A stretch of DNA of 64,000 nucleotides from Promethearchaeota archaeon (GTDB lineage Archaea > Asgardarchaeota > Lokiarchaeia > Sigynarchaeales > SOKP01), in the NCBI GenBank assembly GCA_019894875.1, contig JAGXNR010000002.1, positions 47,795-111,794 of the forward strand. The letters are read 5' to 3'. How positions within the stretch are numbered: position 1 is the first letter of the stretch; each line of letters begins with the position of its first letter. Below, in pieces: positions 7,931 to 16,869 of this stretch. The notes beneath the pieces are model-generated. The model saw only the letters and a list, made by a program, of their open reading frames with translations. It ran no database searches and was not told the DNA's origin. Made by a program: the position numbers and the translations under genes.

Positions 7931-8857
7931 TCAGAGCTTCAATTCCCATTGTTCTTCAGTTAATTCTTGCCCCCAAATATGGTGTTTCTTTGATTCTATC
8001 AGTTGAAATCCATTCTTTGAATATAATTTACGGGCAATTTTAAGGTCACTAAATGTCCCTAAAATAACTTTTTGGTAATCTTGATATTTGCAGAAACTAA
8101 GAGCTTCATGCATTAGTTTCGTGCCAATTCCCTTATTTCGGGCATGAGGTTCAACAAGAAGCCAACGTAATTGGGCATCCTTGCCATCTACATTCACAAT
8201 GGCAATTGATCCAACAGTTTCATTTCCCTTCTCAACAATCCATAAATGTTCCTTAGATGGATCATAGTTTTCTACAAATTCTGCTAAATATTTGGCCACA
8301 TAGGCTTCAAAAGTTTTATCAAGTTTATATTCATCAGCATAAATCACTCCATGTCGATATGTAATATACCCGATGTCGCCTGGTTTATGTGAGCGTATAG
8401 TGAAAATTTCTGATTTTTCTGTTTCACTTTTTAAAATTCTCTCAATGATATTCATCGCAGTAATGAGTTGTTCTTGGGACTTATCGTTTACATTCACAAG
8501 CATTGATTTTATCTGTTCATTTGCTTTTTCTTGAAGTTCTGAAATCACATGCTGCCCTTCAGCTGTTAGTGAAAGCAGTTGTTTCCGCATATCTGTGTTT
8601 GACTTTTCTTTTTTAAGTAGATTTTTTTCTTCAAAATTTCTCAATATTCTGCTGAGGTATGCGGGATCTAAAGAAAGGAGTTTTACAAGTTCACTAGCAG
8701 TTGCTCTTGATAGACGGTCAAGTTCGAACATGATTCTCACTTCTGTTAAAGAATATGAACTTTTTAGGAGTGTTCGATCTAAAAGTCCGAGCAAATTGGT
8801 ATAGAAACGATTAAAACTTCTTATTTTTCTTATTCTCTCCAAATTCTGACTCATCAT
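7931..8857 (-). CDS. MarR-type regulator fused to a GNAT acetyltransferase
   Basis: 308 residues. Residues about 1-145 are a MarR winged helix: helix-turn-helix around T-A-S-E-L-V-K-L-L-S-L-D-P-A-Y-L-S-R-I-L, and the wing D-M-R-K-Q-L-L-S-L-T with the conserved D-x-R. Residues about 150-308 are a GNAT domain with L-L-V-E-P-H-A-R-N-K-G-I-G-T-K as the acetyl-CoA loop and K-I-A-R-K-L-Y-S-K-N-G-F-Q. This MarR-GNAT fusion is a known architecture; the regulator may respond to or acetylate a small amine or antibiotic, but the ligand is unknown. Candidate operators lie just upstream, and the divergent neighbour starts at 9031. Confidence 0.88.
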   Translation of the reverse strand: MMSQNLERIRKIRSFNRFYTNLLGLLDRTLLKSSYSLTEVRIMFELDRLSRATASELVKLLSLDPAYLSRILRNFEEKNLLKKEKSNTDMRKQLLSLTAEGQHVISELQEKANEQIKSMLVNVNDKSQEQLITAMNIIERILKSETEKSEIFTIRSHKPGDIGYITYRHGVIYADEYKLDKTFEAYVAKYLAEFVENYDPSKEHLWIVEKGNETVGSIAIVNVDGKDAQLRWLLVEPHARNKGIGTKLMHEALSFCKYQDYQKVILGTFSDLKIARKLYSKNGFQLIESKKHHIWGQELTEEQWELKL

Positions 8858-8893
8858 TATTCATTGCTGAGAATGATTTTATCAATTTAAATC

Positions 8894-8932
8894 TTGACAA
8901 AGTCAACTAAACATTTAACTTTATCAACTAAA
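8894..8932. promoter_or_regulatory. Candidate MarR operator: palindrome plus direct repeat
   Basis: TTGAC-AAA-GTCAA (8894-8906) is a perfect inverted repeat. TCAACTAAA occurs at 8903-8911 and again at 8924-8932, exactly 21 bases apart. The cluster lies 37-75 bases upstream of the MarR-GNAT start, in the divergent gap with the 9031 gene. A TATA-like stretch (8885-8892, minus strand AAATTTAA-like) sits between it and the regulator start. The position suits autoregulation, inferred from arrangement only. Confidence 0.4.
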
Positions 8933-9030
8933 TTAAGTTTAAATGAGATTGTAATACTTTAAATGTAAACTAAGATCTATTGAAATCAAGAGCTTTTAAA
9001 ACGTAGATTACAAAAATTAAGAGAGAAGTA

Positions 9031-10125
9031 ATGAAGAAGAATGATAATAAACTATACATCTTTTATTTTGACCAAGTGGAAGGGCCAAAGTTATTTTACA
9101 GTAAGGAAGAATATAACCCTTTTAATAGCGTTATATTGGATATGCTCTTAAGTTATGGAAGTGGAGAAAAATCTTTCCCCATTGCGTTTGAAGACTTTCA
9201 GACGTTAAATTATAGGTTTTATATTTCCTCTAAATTAGCGAGAAGTGGGTTTGAAGAATTTATGATCACTTTTATGGTCAATGGTCATTCTACAGAAACA
9301 TTCAAATCACTAAAACTTAAATCTCAAATTATTAAAGAATTTGCCCACGAATTAAAAAACATAAAGGAAATCCCCAAGATTCTCTTTGAGAAGCGTAAAT
9401 CACGAAAAGAAATAGAAGATTTGGGTTTCAATAGATTTAATGAGACTCTTTTGGAAATATACAGAAAATACTACGACCTTCTATCTTTACCATTTGCAGG
9501 AATACCTAAAGAAGAGACGATATCTAACTTGAAATGCAATGTTAAGTCAGAGATTTTAATTTATCTTGTTCATGCCTGTTTATTTAGAAAGAATATTATA
9601 TTTCCTATTAAAAAAGAATTAAATTCTATAATCCCAGAATTAAACAATTTTATTGATTATATATTTCAAAAATCCTTTACAGGTGATATTCTAATCAAGA
9701 CTAAATCACAATACAAGAAAAATAGACAGTTATATGAAGGTTACGTTATGATGAATGAAAAAGATTTAGTGAATGAAACGCGAAGATTGATAAATTCGAA
9801 CCAATTGATTTATGAAAATGAATTAATTAGAAACTTTTACAATAATAATGATGGGATTTCAAGTGTGTTGAATTTAAAAGAAAGACTTGAAGGAATTTAC
9901 ATTTTAGCAAGATATATCTATAACTTTTATGAAAGGAATGGCAATGAAGGACCATTTATCCCAAGAACGGTTATAAAACATTTAGAGGAATCTCTATTAA
10001 TCAAAAAGATCAAAAAGCAATATTTGTATTTTTTAACAGATATTATTAGAGCATATTTTGGGTTGAGTATTGTGTGGAGATGGGATAAAATAGGTGAAAA
10101 GATTGATGAATTATGGAAATGTTAA
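9031..10125 (+). CDS. Protein with N-terminal longin-like domain and helical C-terminal region
   Basis: 364 residues. The start, K-L-Y-I-F-Y-F-D-Q-V-E-G-P-K-L-F, has the beta-strand plus D-x-x-x-G-P turn typical of longin/roadblock-class domains in Asgard proteins. It is followed by Y-R-F-Y-I-S-S, F-M-I-T-F-M-V, and a long amphipathic helix to about residue 125, which completes a longin-like fold. The remainder (130-364) is helical and not recognised. Longin-like domains scaffold small GTPases in eukaryotes, so a role with the window's GTPases is possible but inferred. Start: ATG preceded by GAGAGAAGTA. Confidence 0.55.
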   Translation: MKKNDNKLYIFYFDQVEGPKLFYSKEEYNPFNSVILDMLLSYGSGEKSFPIAFEDFQTLNYRFYISSKLARSGFEEFMITFMVNGHSTETFKSLKLKSQIIKEFAHELKNIKEIPKILFEKRKSRKEIEDLGFNRFNETLLEIYRKYYDLLSLPFAGIPKEETISNLKCNVKSEILIYLVHACLFRKNIIFPIKKELNSIIPELNNFIDYIFQKSFTGDILIKTKSQYKKNRQLYEGYVMMNEKDLVNETRRLINSNQLIYENELIRNFYNNNDGISSVLNLKERLEGIYILARYIYNFYERNGNEGPFIPRTVIKHLEESLLIKKIKKQYLYFLTDIIRAYFGLSIVWRWDKIGEKIDELWKC

Positions 10126-10143
10126 AATAATAATCAAAATTTA

Positions 10144-11745
10144 TTACTTTTGGTAAATAATTTCACCATCTACGATAGTCATAAATACAGGGATGTCCTT
10201 TATTCTTTCTAGAGGAACAGATAATATATCTTCTTCTAAGACCGTAAAATCAGCGAGTTTATTCAGCTCAATTGAACCCAGAAGATTTTCATCGAAAGAA
10301 TGATAGGCAGCATTGATTGTATAAAGTTTTAATGCTTCTAATACCGTTATCTTTTGGCTTTTACCAATTTCTTTTCCCGCTTTAGTTTTCCTATTAACTA
10401 AAGCATGAATTGCCATAAGAGGAGGAAATGGAGAGCAGGGATGGTCAGAATGTGCAGCAACTATAATATTTGCATTGATAAAAGAACGAGCAGCAAACAT
10501 ATTTTCTAATCGTTCTGCCCCAAACGAGGGAATAAGTTTATCTCCATGATAATATGGATAAGCACCAAAGATAGTGGGAAGTACTTTCAACTCTTTAATT
10601 CTTCTTACTAAGGTCTCATTAATTACACTACAATGGATATCTCTATTACGAGCATCTATTCTTGGGTATCTTTTTTGCAGGTCTTCAAGAATGTCTAAAT
10701 ATAATTCAATTGCACGATCTCCATTTGCATGAGCGGAAATTCTAAAACCTTTTTTGTAAGCTTTTGTAAGTAGTTCAGTAGCTATTTCTTTAGTAGTTGA
10801 CATTACTCCGAAAAAATTAGGTTTATCTAAATAGGGTTCTGACACCGCTGCGGTCCTTGCTGACACAGCCCCATCAAAGAAAAATTTGATTCCACAGATG
10901 CGAACCCGATCGTCCCCCAATCCTCTGTAGATACCAAGTTTATCTAACTCATCAAGAAGTTCGATGGTAACATCCATCCTAACTCTTATAGGGAGTTCCC
11001 CATTATTTTTTAAATCAATGGCGGCTCTGATTTCTGATCTCCCTACTAAATCATAAATACACGTCAATCCAACTGAGCTGCACTCATTCAGGATCTGTTT
11101 CGCACCCAGATAAGATTGAGTTCGGGTTGGTATAGGAGGTCCTTCGGGTCTTAAAAGATAATAAGCTTCCTCGTGAAGTCCACCAATTAGTTCACCAGAT
11201 TCTGGATCTCTATCGAATTTCCCTCCTTCTGGATCAGGAGAATCCTTCGTGATATTGACGAGTTCAAATGCTTTCGAATTTGCCATCCAAAAATGACCCC
11301 CAACAGTAGTTATTAAGATAGGGTGATTTGTGGAAATTTCATCTAACTCATTTTTCTTTGGATGTCTTTTTTCTTCAAGTTTTGAATCATCTTCTTGATA
11401 TCCAAAAATCCATTCACCAGTTGGTGTTTGATGTGCTTTATCTCTAAGTATTTCTTGTATATCAGAGATTGAATGAATTCCAGCTTCTTCGCTTAAATCA
11501 ACATATATTTCTTTCGAAGAACCCTCATTTATAAAATGGCCATGTGAATCAATAAATCCAGGTACAACTGTCTTTCCTAAGAGATCTACTATTTTAGTTT
11601 CCCTTCCAGCATAGTTATCAATATCATCATTGTTTCCAACCGCGATTATCCTACCAAACTTTACAGCTACCGCTTGATATATAGATTCTTTTGTATCTAA
11701 ACTTATAATTTTGCTGTTTTTTAGGATGAGATCAGCATATATCAT
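10144..11745 (-). CDS. Amidohydrolase of the YtcJ/Amidohydro_3 family
   Basis: 533 residues. The N-terminal beta-sandwich leads to V-V-P-G-F-I-D-S-H-G-H-F (around residues 60-70), the H-x-H metal motif of the amidohydrolase superfamily. Further ligands are visible in S-A-H-A-N-G-D-R-A, D-I-H-C-S and A-A-H-S-D-H-P. The C-terminal Y-T-I-N-A-A-Y and L-A-D-F-T-V-L-E-E-D complete the sandwich. The family hydrolyses amide or imine bonds of exocyclic substrates; the substrate here is unknown. It is soluble and probably metal-dependent. The stop faces the 9031 gene (convergent, 18 bases apart). Confidence 0.88.
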   Translation of the reverse strand: MIYADLILKNSKIISLDTKESIYQAVAVKFGRIIAVGNNDDIDNYAGRETKIVDLLGKTVVPGFIDSHGHFINEGSSKEIYVDLSEEAGIHSISDIQEILRDKAHQTPTGEWIFGYQEDDSKLEEKRHPKKNELDEISTNHPILITTVGGHFWMANSKAFELVNITKDSPDPEGGKFDRDPESGELIGGLHEEAYYLLRPEGPPIPTRTQSYLGAKQILNECSSVGLTCIYDLVGRSEIRAAIDLKNNGELPIRVRMDVTIELLDELDKLGIYRGLGDDRVRICGIKFFFDGAVSARTAAVSEPYLDKPNFFGVMSTTKEIATELLTKAYKKGFRISAHANGDRAIELYLDILEDLQKRYPRIDARNRDIHCSVINETLVRRIKELKVLPTIFGAYPYYHGDKLIPSFGAERLENMFAARSFINANIIVAAHSDHPCSPFPPLMAIHALVNRKTKAGKEIGKSQKITVLEALKLYTINAAYHSFDENLLGSIELNKLADFTVLEEDILSVPLERIKDIPVFMTIVDGEIIYQK

Positions 11746-11826
11746 TATGTCTTTATCATAAATGCATATGATTTAACAATTACTTTTTTTATAGATGATT
11801 GTCATAATAGAGCAACTGTGAAAAAA

Positions 11827-11846
11827 CTCATTATACTAACAATGAG
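11827..11846. repeat. Small inverted repeat in intergenic region
   Basis: CTCATT (11827-11832) and AATGAG (11841-11846) flank an 8-base spacer in the 284-base divergent gap between the amidohydrolase and the small GTPase. It could form a weak hairpin or bind a dimeric regulator. Nothing else in the gap looks like a gene or RNA. Confidence 0.25.
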
Positions 11847-11968
11847 CTTTCCCTCGATTAATCCCCGATTATGACATATCCTAAAAATGCTAAAAAGGTA
11901 AGTAAAGTCATTTTTAACCTCTAATTACTTAATTAATAATTTGATAATTACACTGAATTTGAGTAAAA

Positions 11969-11978
11969 GTATATAAAG
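11969..11978 (+). promoter_or_regulatory. TATA box of the MglA-like GTPase gene
   Basis: GTATATAAAG on the plus strand is a near-ideal archaeal TATA box in a purine-rich context. Its centre is about 57 bases upstream of the ATG at 12030, so transcription would begin near 11998 and leave a leader of about 30 bases. Confidence 0.5.
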
Positions 11979-12029
11979 AAAAAACGCGAAAAAATTGGAT
12001 TTTAAAAATCTGAGTATAAATGTATTGAT

Positions 12030-12623
12030 ATGATTATTGATCACATAGATAAAACAATAAGTATCAAAATAGTATATTTTGGACCTGCTCTTTCGGGGAA
12101 GACAACTTCAATAAAAGCATTATTTTCTCTTTTTGGTAAGGAAAAGGAGATTTGCAGTATTGAAAGTACAGTAGATAGGACTTTATTTTTTGATTATGGT
12201 ATTGTTACTTTTCAGAATCAGGATTGGAGAATTAAAATTCACATATATACTACAACTGGTCAAGATTTCTACATAATAACCAGATTAATTACATTACGAG
12301 CGGTAGATGGTATAATCTTTGTACTAGATTCTCAAAAAGAAGTATACGAGCGGAATATAACATCTTGGAACGAACTTCTTTCCTATTTTAGTGATTGTAT
12401 GGAAGATATACCAATTATCATAGCTTTTAATAAACAAGATTTACAAATGAAATTTAATCCTGAAGATTTCTTACATGATATTAATGTTCACAGGTACAAA
12501 AATATAGATTCAAGATATACCAGTGCAAAGCTTGGAGAGGGCATTTTGGATTGTTTTGAAAATGTTTTACAAATGATTTTGAAAAAGTATTATAAAAATA
12601 AATTAGTTAACGTATTGAATTAA
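12030..12623 (+). CDS. MglA-type small Ras-like GTPase
   Basis: 197 residues, a single G domain. G1 is G-P-A-L-S-G-K-T-T (residues about 19-27). G3 is T-T-G-Q in place of the usual D-x-x-G, the MglA-type replacement of the Asp by Thr. G4 is N-K-Q-D and G5 is T-S-A-K. Switch I falls in the S-T-V-D-R-T-L-F-F-D-Y region, as in MglA. There is no lipidation motif or membrane segment. Such GTPases are abundant in Asgard archaea and are thought to act in polarity, trafficking or signalling; a partner cannot be named. Stop is followed by the convergent AOR gene. Confidence 0.85.
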   Translation: MIIDHIDKTISIKIVYFGPALSGKTTSIKALFSLFGKEKEICSIESTVDRTLFFDYGIVTFQNQDWRIKIHIYTTTGQDFYIITRLITLRAVDGIIFVLDSQKEVYERNITSWNELLSYFSDCMEDIPIIIAFNKQDLQMKFNPEDFLHDINVHRYKNIDSRYTSAKLGEGILDCFENVLQMILKKYYKNKLVNVLN

Positions 12624-12657
12624 AAAAAAATAGAGATGGTTACTTCTTCAAGGTAGT

Positions 12658-14571
12658 TTAGCTAAGCAACCAATCTAATTTCAATTTCTTTAAGGTCTCT
12701 TCAGTAGGGTTTCCAGTTTTCTCATCCCATCCCGCCTTTTTATAATACATCTCTTGAGCTTTATAGAATTGCTCTTTATCAATTCCAATCCCTTTTGCAG
12801 GTCCTTCAGGTAAGGGTTTAAATAGACGTTCTGGTAATTTATCATCATCCTTTGAAAATCCTTCTCGTGCGTTGAAAAACCTCATCATATTAATCCTACG
12901 TTCTCCAATTTCTAGAAGTTCTTCTATAGTAGCATTCCAGCCAATTCCGTATTTGCATAGATCTAGCAAGTTATCGGGCCCATAGAGCTGCCAAGCAATG
13001 CCCCATACAAATTGACAAAGCCCTAATGTATCGTTCATTGAATAGAAACACTGCGTAGCGAACATATAGTGCATTTTATTTTCGTCTAATATTGTTGCAT
13101 CAGTATAATGATTGTAATCTCCAATCATATCTATTCTGCCTTTAAATGGGTTGCCCGGGATGGTGATCATAGAATCATGTTCACAGCTTTCATGATCTGC
13201 GCCATAGGGATTTACAGAATAGACAACACCTAAACCAGGTTTAGCTTGAGGCATGTGAGCAGGAATTTCTTGCCCTTTAACACCCATAAATAAAGGGATT
13301 GCTTTTTCACCGAGTTTATCCGCACATATCTTACTTCCTTCTGCGAGAAAATCACCAAAACCTTCTCTTTTTGCTATTTTCTCTGTTAAAATCGGAAGAA
13401 CATCATGATTACCAAAAGATAGGTCTAACCCATCAGTTGTTTCTTTTGTGAGAATTCCTTTTTCATAGCATTCCATTGCGAAGGCAATAGTTGCTCCGGT
13501 AGAAACAGTATCAAGACCATACATATTACACAATTGATTACATAAGCAAATAGTCTCTAAATCCGTTGCTCCACAATATGTGCCAAAAGTGGCCAAAGTT
13601 TCATATTCTGGACCGCCATATTCAGGATAAACCTTACCAGGAATGTCAATTACTCTTTTACATCTCACAGCACAAGCATAGCAGGTTTCTCTTCCTTTTA
13701 AAATCCCTGTTTCCATCATTTTTCTTCCATCAATTTTAGGTGCATCTTCCATGTACCCTTCTGAATAATTTTTAGTTGGAAGAAATCCGCTTCTATTTTG
13801 ATTATATAAGAAATTTCCAGTTCCACCAACGCCCCACCCGTCTGTAAATCCTTTAATTCTATCTTTCATTTCAGGAGATGTAGTTAATGATTTAAATCCT
13901 TCTTTGTTATATGGGGTTATTGTCTTTTGTCTTTGGACTACAACAGCTTTTAAGTTTTTTGAGCCCATTACTGCTCCTGTACCATTTCGCCCATTTGCCC
14001 TTGTCATTTTATTTATTACACAGGCATATTTTACAAGGTTTTCTCCAGCAGGGCCTATTTGGGCAATTTCAATTTTGTTATTCCCAATTTCTTTTTTTAT
14101 TATCTCTTCAGCCTCTCCGGTTATTTTTCCCCAAATATTTTTGGCATCTTTTAATTCACTTCTTTCTCCATCAATATATAGATATACTGGATTATCTGCT
14201 TTCCCTCGAAATATGATTGCATCATACCCGTTAGCTTTTAAGAATGCAGGAAAATCTCCACCAGCTTGACTATCCCCGCAACCCCCAGTTAATGGGCTCT
14301 TTGTTGAAATAGTCAATCGACTTGTGCCACTGATTGGTAACCCCGTAAAAGGTGATACTGCAAAAACGAGTAAATTATCTGGAGAAAAGGGATCTATATT
14401 AGGGGCTATCTCTTGCAACATTAAGTATACTCCTAAAGCAGTACCTCCTGGATATAACCTATATATATCTCCTGGAAGTGTCTTTTTAGTGATTTTTTTA
14501 TTTGTAAGGTCTACGTCTAGAATCTTTGCTTCTGGAAATGATCCATTGGATTTTTCTTCTGTATTTGTCAT
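12658..14571 (-). CDS. aor: Aldehyde:ferredoxin oxidoreductase family protein (tungstopterin enzyme)
   Basis: 637 residues, the full family length. The N-terminal domain holds F-T-G-L-P-I-S-G-T-S-R and G-G-D-F-P-A-F-L-K, which bind the bis-pterin. The [4Fe-4S] ligands are C297-Y-A-C300-A-V-R-C304, with the fourth Cys in G-L-C-Q-F-V-W-G near the C-terminus. G-P-E-Y-E-T-L-A-T-F-G and A-D-H-E-S-C-E-H-D are other AOR hallmarks. The family oxidises aldehydes to acids with ferredoxin as acceptor, or runs in reverse. The exact aldehyde range is not determinable. It acts in the cytosol of anaerobes and fits the ferredoxin-based metabolism around it (Por, Hdr). Confidence 0.92.
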   Translation of the reverse strand: MTNTEEKSNGSFPEAKILDVDLTNKKITKKTLPGDIYRLYPGGTALGVYLMLQEIAPNIDPFSPDNLLVFAVSPFTGLPISGTSRLTISTKSPLTGGCGDSQAGGDFPAFLKANGYDAIIFRGKADNPVYLYIDGERSELKDAKNIWGKITGEAEEIIKKEIGNNKIEIAQIGPAGENLVKYACVINKMTRANGRNGTGAVMGSKNLKAVVVQRQKTITPYNKEGFKSLTTSPEMKDRIKGFTDGWGVGGTGNFLYNQNRSGFLPTKNYSEGYMEDAPKIDGRKMMETGILKGRETCYACAVRCKRVIDIPGKVYPEYGGPEYETLATFGTYCGATDLETICLCNQLCNMYGLDTVSTGATIAFAMECYEKGILTKETTDGLDLSFGNHDVLPILTEKIAKREGFGDFLAEGSKICADKLGEKAIPLFMGVKGQEIPAHMPQAKPGLGVVYSVNPYGADHESCEHDSMITIPGNPFKGRIDMIGDYNHYTDATILDENKMHYMFATQCFYSMNDTLGLCQFVWGIAWQLYGPDNLLDLCKYGIGWNATIEELLEIGERRINMMRFFNAREGFSKDDDKLPERLFKPLPEGPAKGIGIDKEQFYKAQEMYYKKAGWDEKTGNPTEETLKKLKLDWLLS

Positions 14572-14771
14572 TTTTTTAAGACTCCATTATTTTTTTTTAT
14601 TGTTGGACATTATTATAAATGAAATTCCATAATTATAATCTAAAATAAGACAAAAATAAAAAAGGCTTCGAGCTAGTTTTATGATGAAAAAAGAAAATAA
14701 TCCGAGATCTTTGTTATTATTTTAGTTTTTTAATCTTAGTTTGGGCTTTCCTCTTAAGTTTTTTCTCATAT

Positions 14772-15605
14772 CTAATGAGGAAATTTTTCTTTTAGTATTA
14801 ATTCCTTATTACGGAGTAATTGCCTTAGTGAGTTAATTATGAAAAATTTCCCATATTCATCCTGATATAAACGACATATTACTTTGAAAATCTTTTTTGT
14901 ACTCTTTGAATTTATAATTTTTTGGTTTCTTGAGAGGTTGGTTCGCTTTATGAAAGATCTTAAACTTTCTACCAAGGTGGACTTTGCATTTCGGTCATAA
15001 AACCGGGCAATCTTATAATTATTACTTGAGGTACATAAAAGATTCCAGTTAGGAATATATGTGTAATTTACATTTCGTATAAAAAAGGATTCAAACCTTT
15101 TTCTAAATAAAATTGGGGCGATGTTATCAGAATTAGTAAAATGTAGTCCAAAAGGTAATGTTGCGATGATTTTCCCTTTTTCATATTTAATATTTACATA
15201 ATAAACTCTCCCTCTGTAAAGTTGGTGTAATCTTATTTCAGTAGGAGAGATTTTCAAGTTTTTAACATGTTTGGGGTTTTTAGGTGAACCAACACATCTT
15301 CCATCTCCGTACAAAATCCATAAGACATAAATTCCTCTATTATTATAATCTTTTGTTCGAGTTGTAATTTCTTTTGAGGTTATGGGAGAATTTTGGATTT
15401 CTATAACTACTTCTTGACCTGATTTTAGTTTAAAATATACATCAGCTCGCCGTGATTCAAAGTATTTTTCTAAAGATGCATCACTGATGTTTGAATTATT
15501 CTCTAATATCTTCTTATAAAGCAATTGTTTTATTACTTTATGAGCAAACGATTCAGATTTCGATTCAATTTTCGGAATTAAATTATTCAATAATTTATAC
15601 TTCAT
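14772..15605 (-). CDS. CoiA-like PD-(D/E)XK nuclease-fold protein
   Basis: 277 residues. The N-terminal half has the CoiA-like pattern: a helix with H-K-V-I-K-Q-L-L, then R-R-A-D-V-Y-F (Asp near 55), V-V-I-E-I-Q-N-S-P-I-T (E-x-Q core near 68-70) and R-T-K-D-Y-N-N-R-G-I-Y-V-L-W-I-L. These match motifs of competence protein CoiA-like restriction-endonuclease folds. The C-terminal half is basic and unrecognised. It probably processes DNA; in bacteria CoiA aids transformation, but no competence genes are nearby, so its role is open. A leaderless-type TATA box lies 30-38 bases upstream. Confidence 0.7.
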   Translation of the reverse strand: MKYKLLNNLIPKIESKSESFAHKVIKQLLYKKILENNSNISDASLEKYFESRRADVYFKLKSGQEVVIEIQNSPITSKEITTRTKDYNNRGIYVLWILYGDGRCVGSPKNPKHVKNLKISPTEIRLHQLYRGRVYYVNIKYEKGKIIATLPFGLHFTNSDNIAPILFRKRFESFFIRNVNYTYIPNWNLLCTSSNNYKIARFYDRNAKSTLVESLRSFIKRTNLSRNQKIINSKSTKKIFKVICRLYQDEYGKFFIINSLRQLLRNKELILKEKFPH

Positions 15606-15909
15606 GATTTAAAAGAGATTATCAAATGAGAAAGATTATAAACTCTCATGAGATTTTTTAATCCCATTTATTTAAGATAAAATCGAGAAAAAAAAGGAAA
15701 ATTACAGATTTAAATGAAAAGACAATGGGAATTTTAAGATTTCTATTAAACTAGTAATATTATATTTAAGACTAATTTCTTGGAATCATTAAGAGGAAAA
15801 ATAAATCTTTTACAGTCTACTAATTATTAAAGCTTTATACTAATTCTGTAGTATTAAAACTGAAAAAATTAGTTTGATTTAAATCTTTAAATTTAAACCA
15901 ATAGTTATC
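15606..15909. promoter_or_regulatory. Divergent intergenic region with promoters for both neighbours
   Basis: This 304-base gap separates the CoiA-like gene (minus) from the seven-TM gene (plus). On the minus strand GTTTATAAT (15635-15643) lies 30-38 bases from the CoiA-like ATG, implying a leaderless transcript. An 8-base palindrome CTCATGAG (15643-15650) abuts it. On the plus strand a TTTAAAT-rich stretch at about 15876-15896 could serve the 15910 gene. I see no open frame of useful length and no structured RNA. Confidence 0.35.
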
Positions 15910-16731
15910 ATGACAATATCAAAAAAGGCATCTTATAAAATAGTCATATTAACGAGTGTTAGTTTAGGAATCATTGGAATTCTACTATTGTTCTTGTTAA
16001 ATTCCTCAATAATAATTAGCGCTCTAAGAGATGTTGAGGGTATGTTTCAAGTAACTCTTGTTATTTTAATAAGAATAATTATCTTATCGATAACAACATT
16101 CTATTTGTTAAAGAAATGGTTTAAACAAGAAGCTCAATATTTATCAGACATCCCCTTCTTACTCAGCCTATTTTTTCTCATTCTAACTTATGGAAAAGCT
16201 ATTGATTTATTTTGGGATTTTACATTTAATACACTTAATGAATTTCTAGTGCTTTTATTTCTAAAAATTCGGTTCATAACAATCGTGTTAGAAGTTGCAC
16301 CTTTGATATACTTGGGTTTAGAAATCCTCTTTTTTAGGTTAGAAGATAGATTTCAAAAGTTAAAAAATAAGGGTTATAGGGATAAACTCAGATTCAGAAT
16401 TATCCTCCTAATGGTAATCATTGAATTGGTTGTAGTTATTACAGCTCCTGAAAATAATATGTTGGCCGTCTTGTTACCTGTTATTGTTATCCCATCATTG
16501 TTAGGAATAGTCTATATATTCTTTTTAGCTTATCGTCTTAAGCGCCTTTCTGTTGTTAAACCAAAGATTTTAACAATTGGATTTTTCCTATATTTGATTT
16601 CCAACATTCTTAGACCTGTAATACAGAGAATCTTTGGAGACAATGCAACTTATATTACTCTAGCGGAACTAATAGATATTTTCGTATTTCTTGTAATATT
16701 TTTAGGATTATACAAAAAAAATAATAGTTAA
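15910..16731 (+). CDS. Polytopic membrane protein, about seven TM helices
   Basis: 273 residues with hydrophobic segments at about 10-32, 47-67, 77-97, 112-135, 158-177, 183-208, 220-237 and 248-268, so seven or eight helices. Charged loops such as K-K-W-F-K-Q-E and R-L-E-D-R-F-Q-K-L-K-N-K mark the cytosolic sides. There is no recognised transporter or enzyme motif. It might be a small receptor-like or sensor membrane domain, which cannot be shown. The gene ends in front of a hairpin followed by a T-rich run. Confidence 0.55.
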   Translation: MTISKKASYKIVILTSVSLGIIGILLLFLLNSSIIISALRDVEGMFQVTLVILIRIIILSITTFYLLKKWFKQEAQYLSDIPFLLSLFFLILTYGKAIDLFWDFTFNTLNEFLVLLFLKIRFITIVLEVAPLIYLGLEILFFRLEDRFQKLKNKGYRDKLRFRIILLMVIIELVVVITAPENNMLAVLLPVIVIPSLLGIVYIFFLAYRLKRLSVVKPKILTIGFFLYLISNILRPVIQRIFGDNATYITLAELIDIFVFLVIFLGLYKKNNS

Positions 16732-16757
16732 AAGACCTCTCTTCTATCAAAAAACAA

Positions 16758-16795
16758 CTTTTAGATCCTAAAAGAGTTATTATTTTATTTTTTTT
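16758..16795 (+). terminator. Hairpin plus T-rich terminator
   Basis: CTTTTAG (16758-16764), a three-base loop ATC and CTAAAAG (16768-16774) form a perfect 7-bp stem. It is followed by a T-rich run to about 16795. It sits 27 bases after the stop of the seven-TM protein. In archaea the T-run is the key termination signal; the stem is an extra, bacterial-looking touch. Confidence 0.55.
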
Positions 16796-16869
16796 AAGAA
16801 GTTACCAGAACCACTAATTTTAGTTTTTGAATTTAGATTGAACCAATTTTGTTATGATGGTAAAAATAA

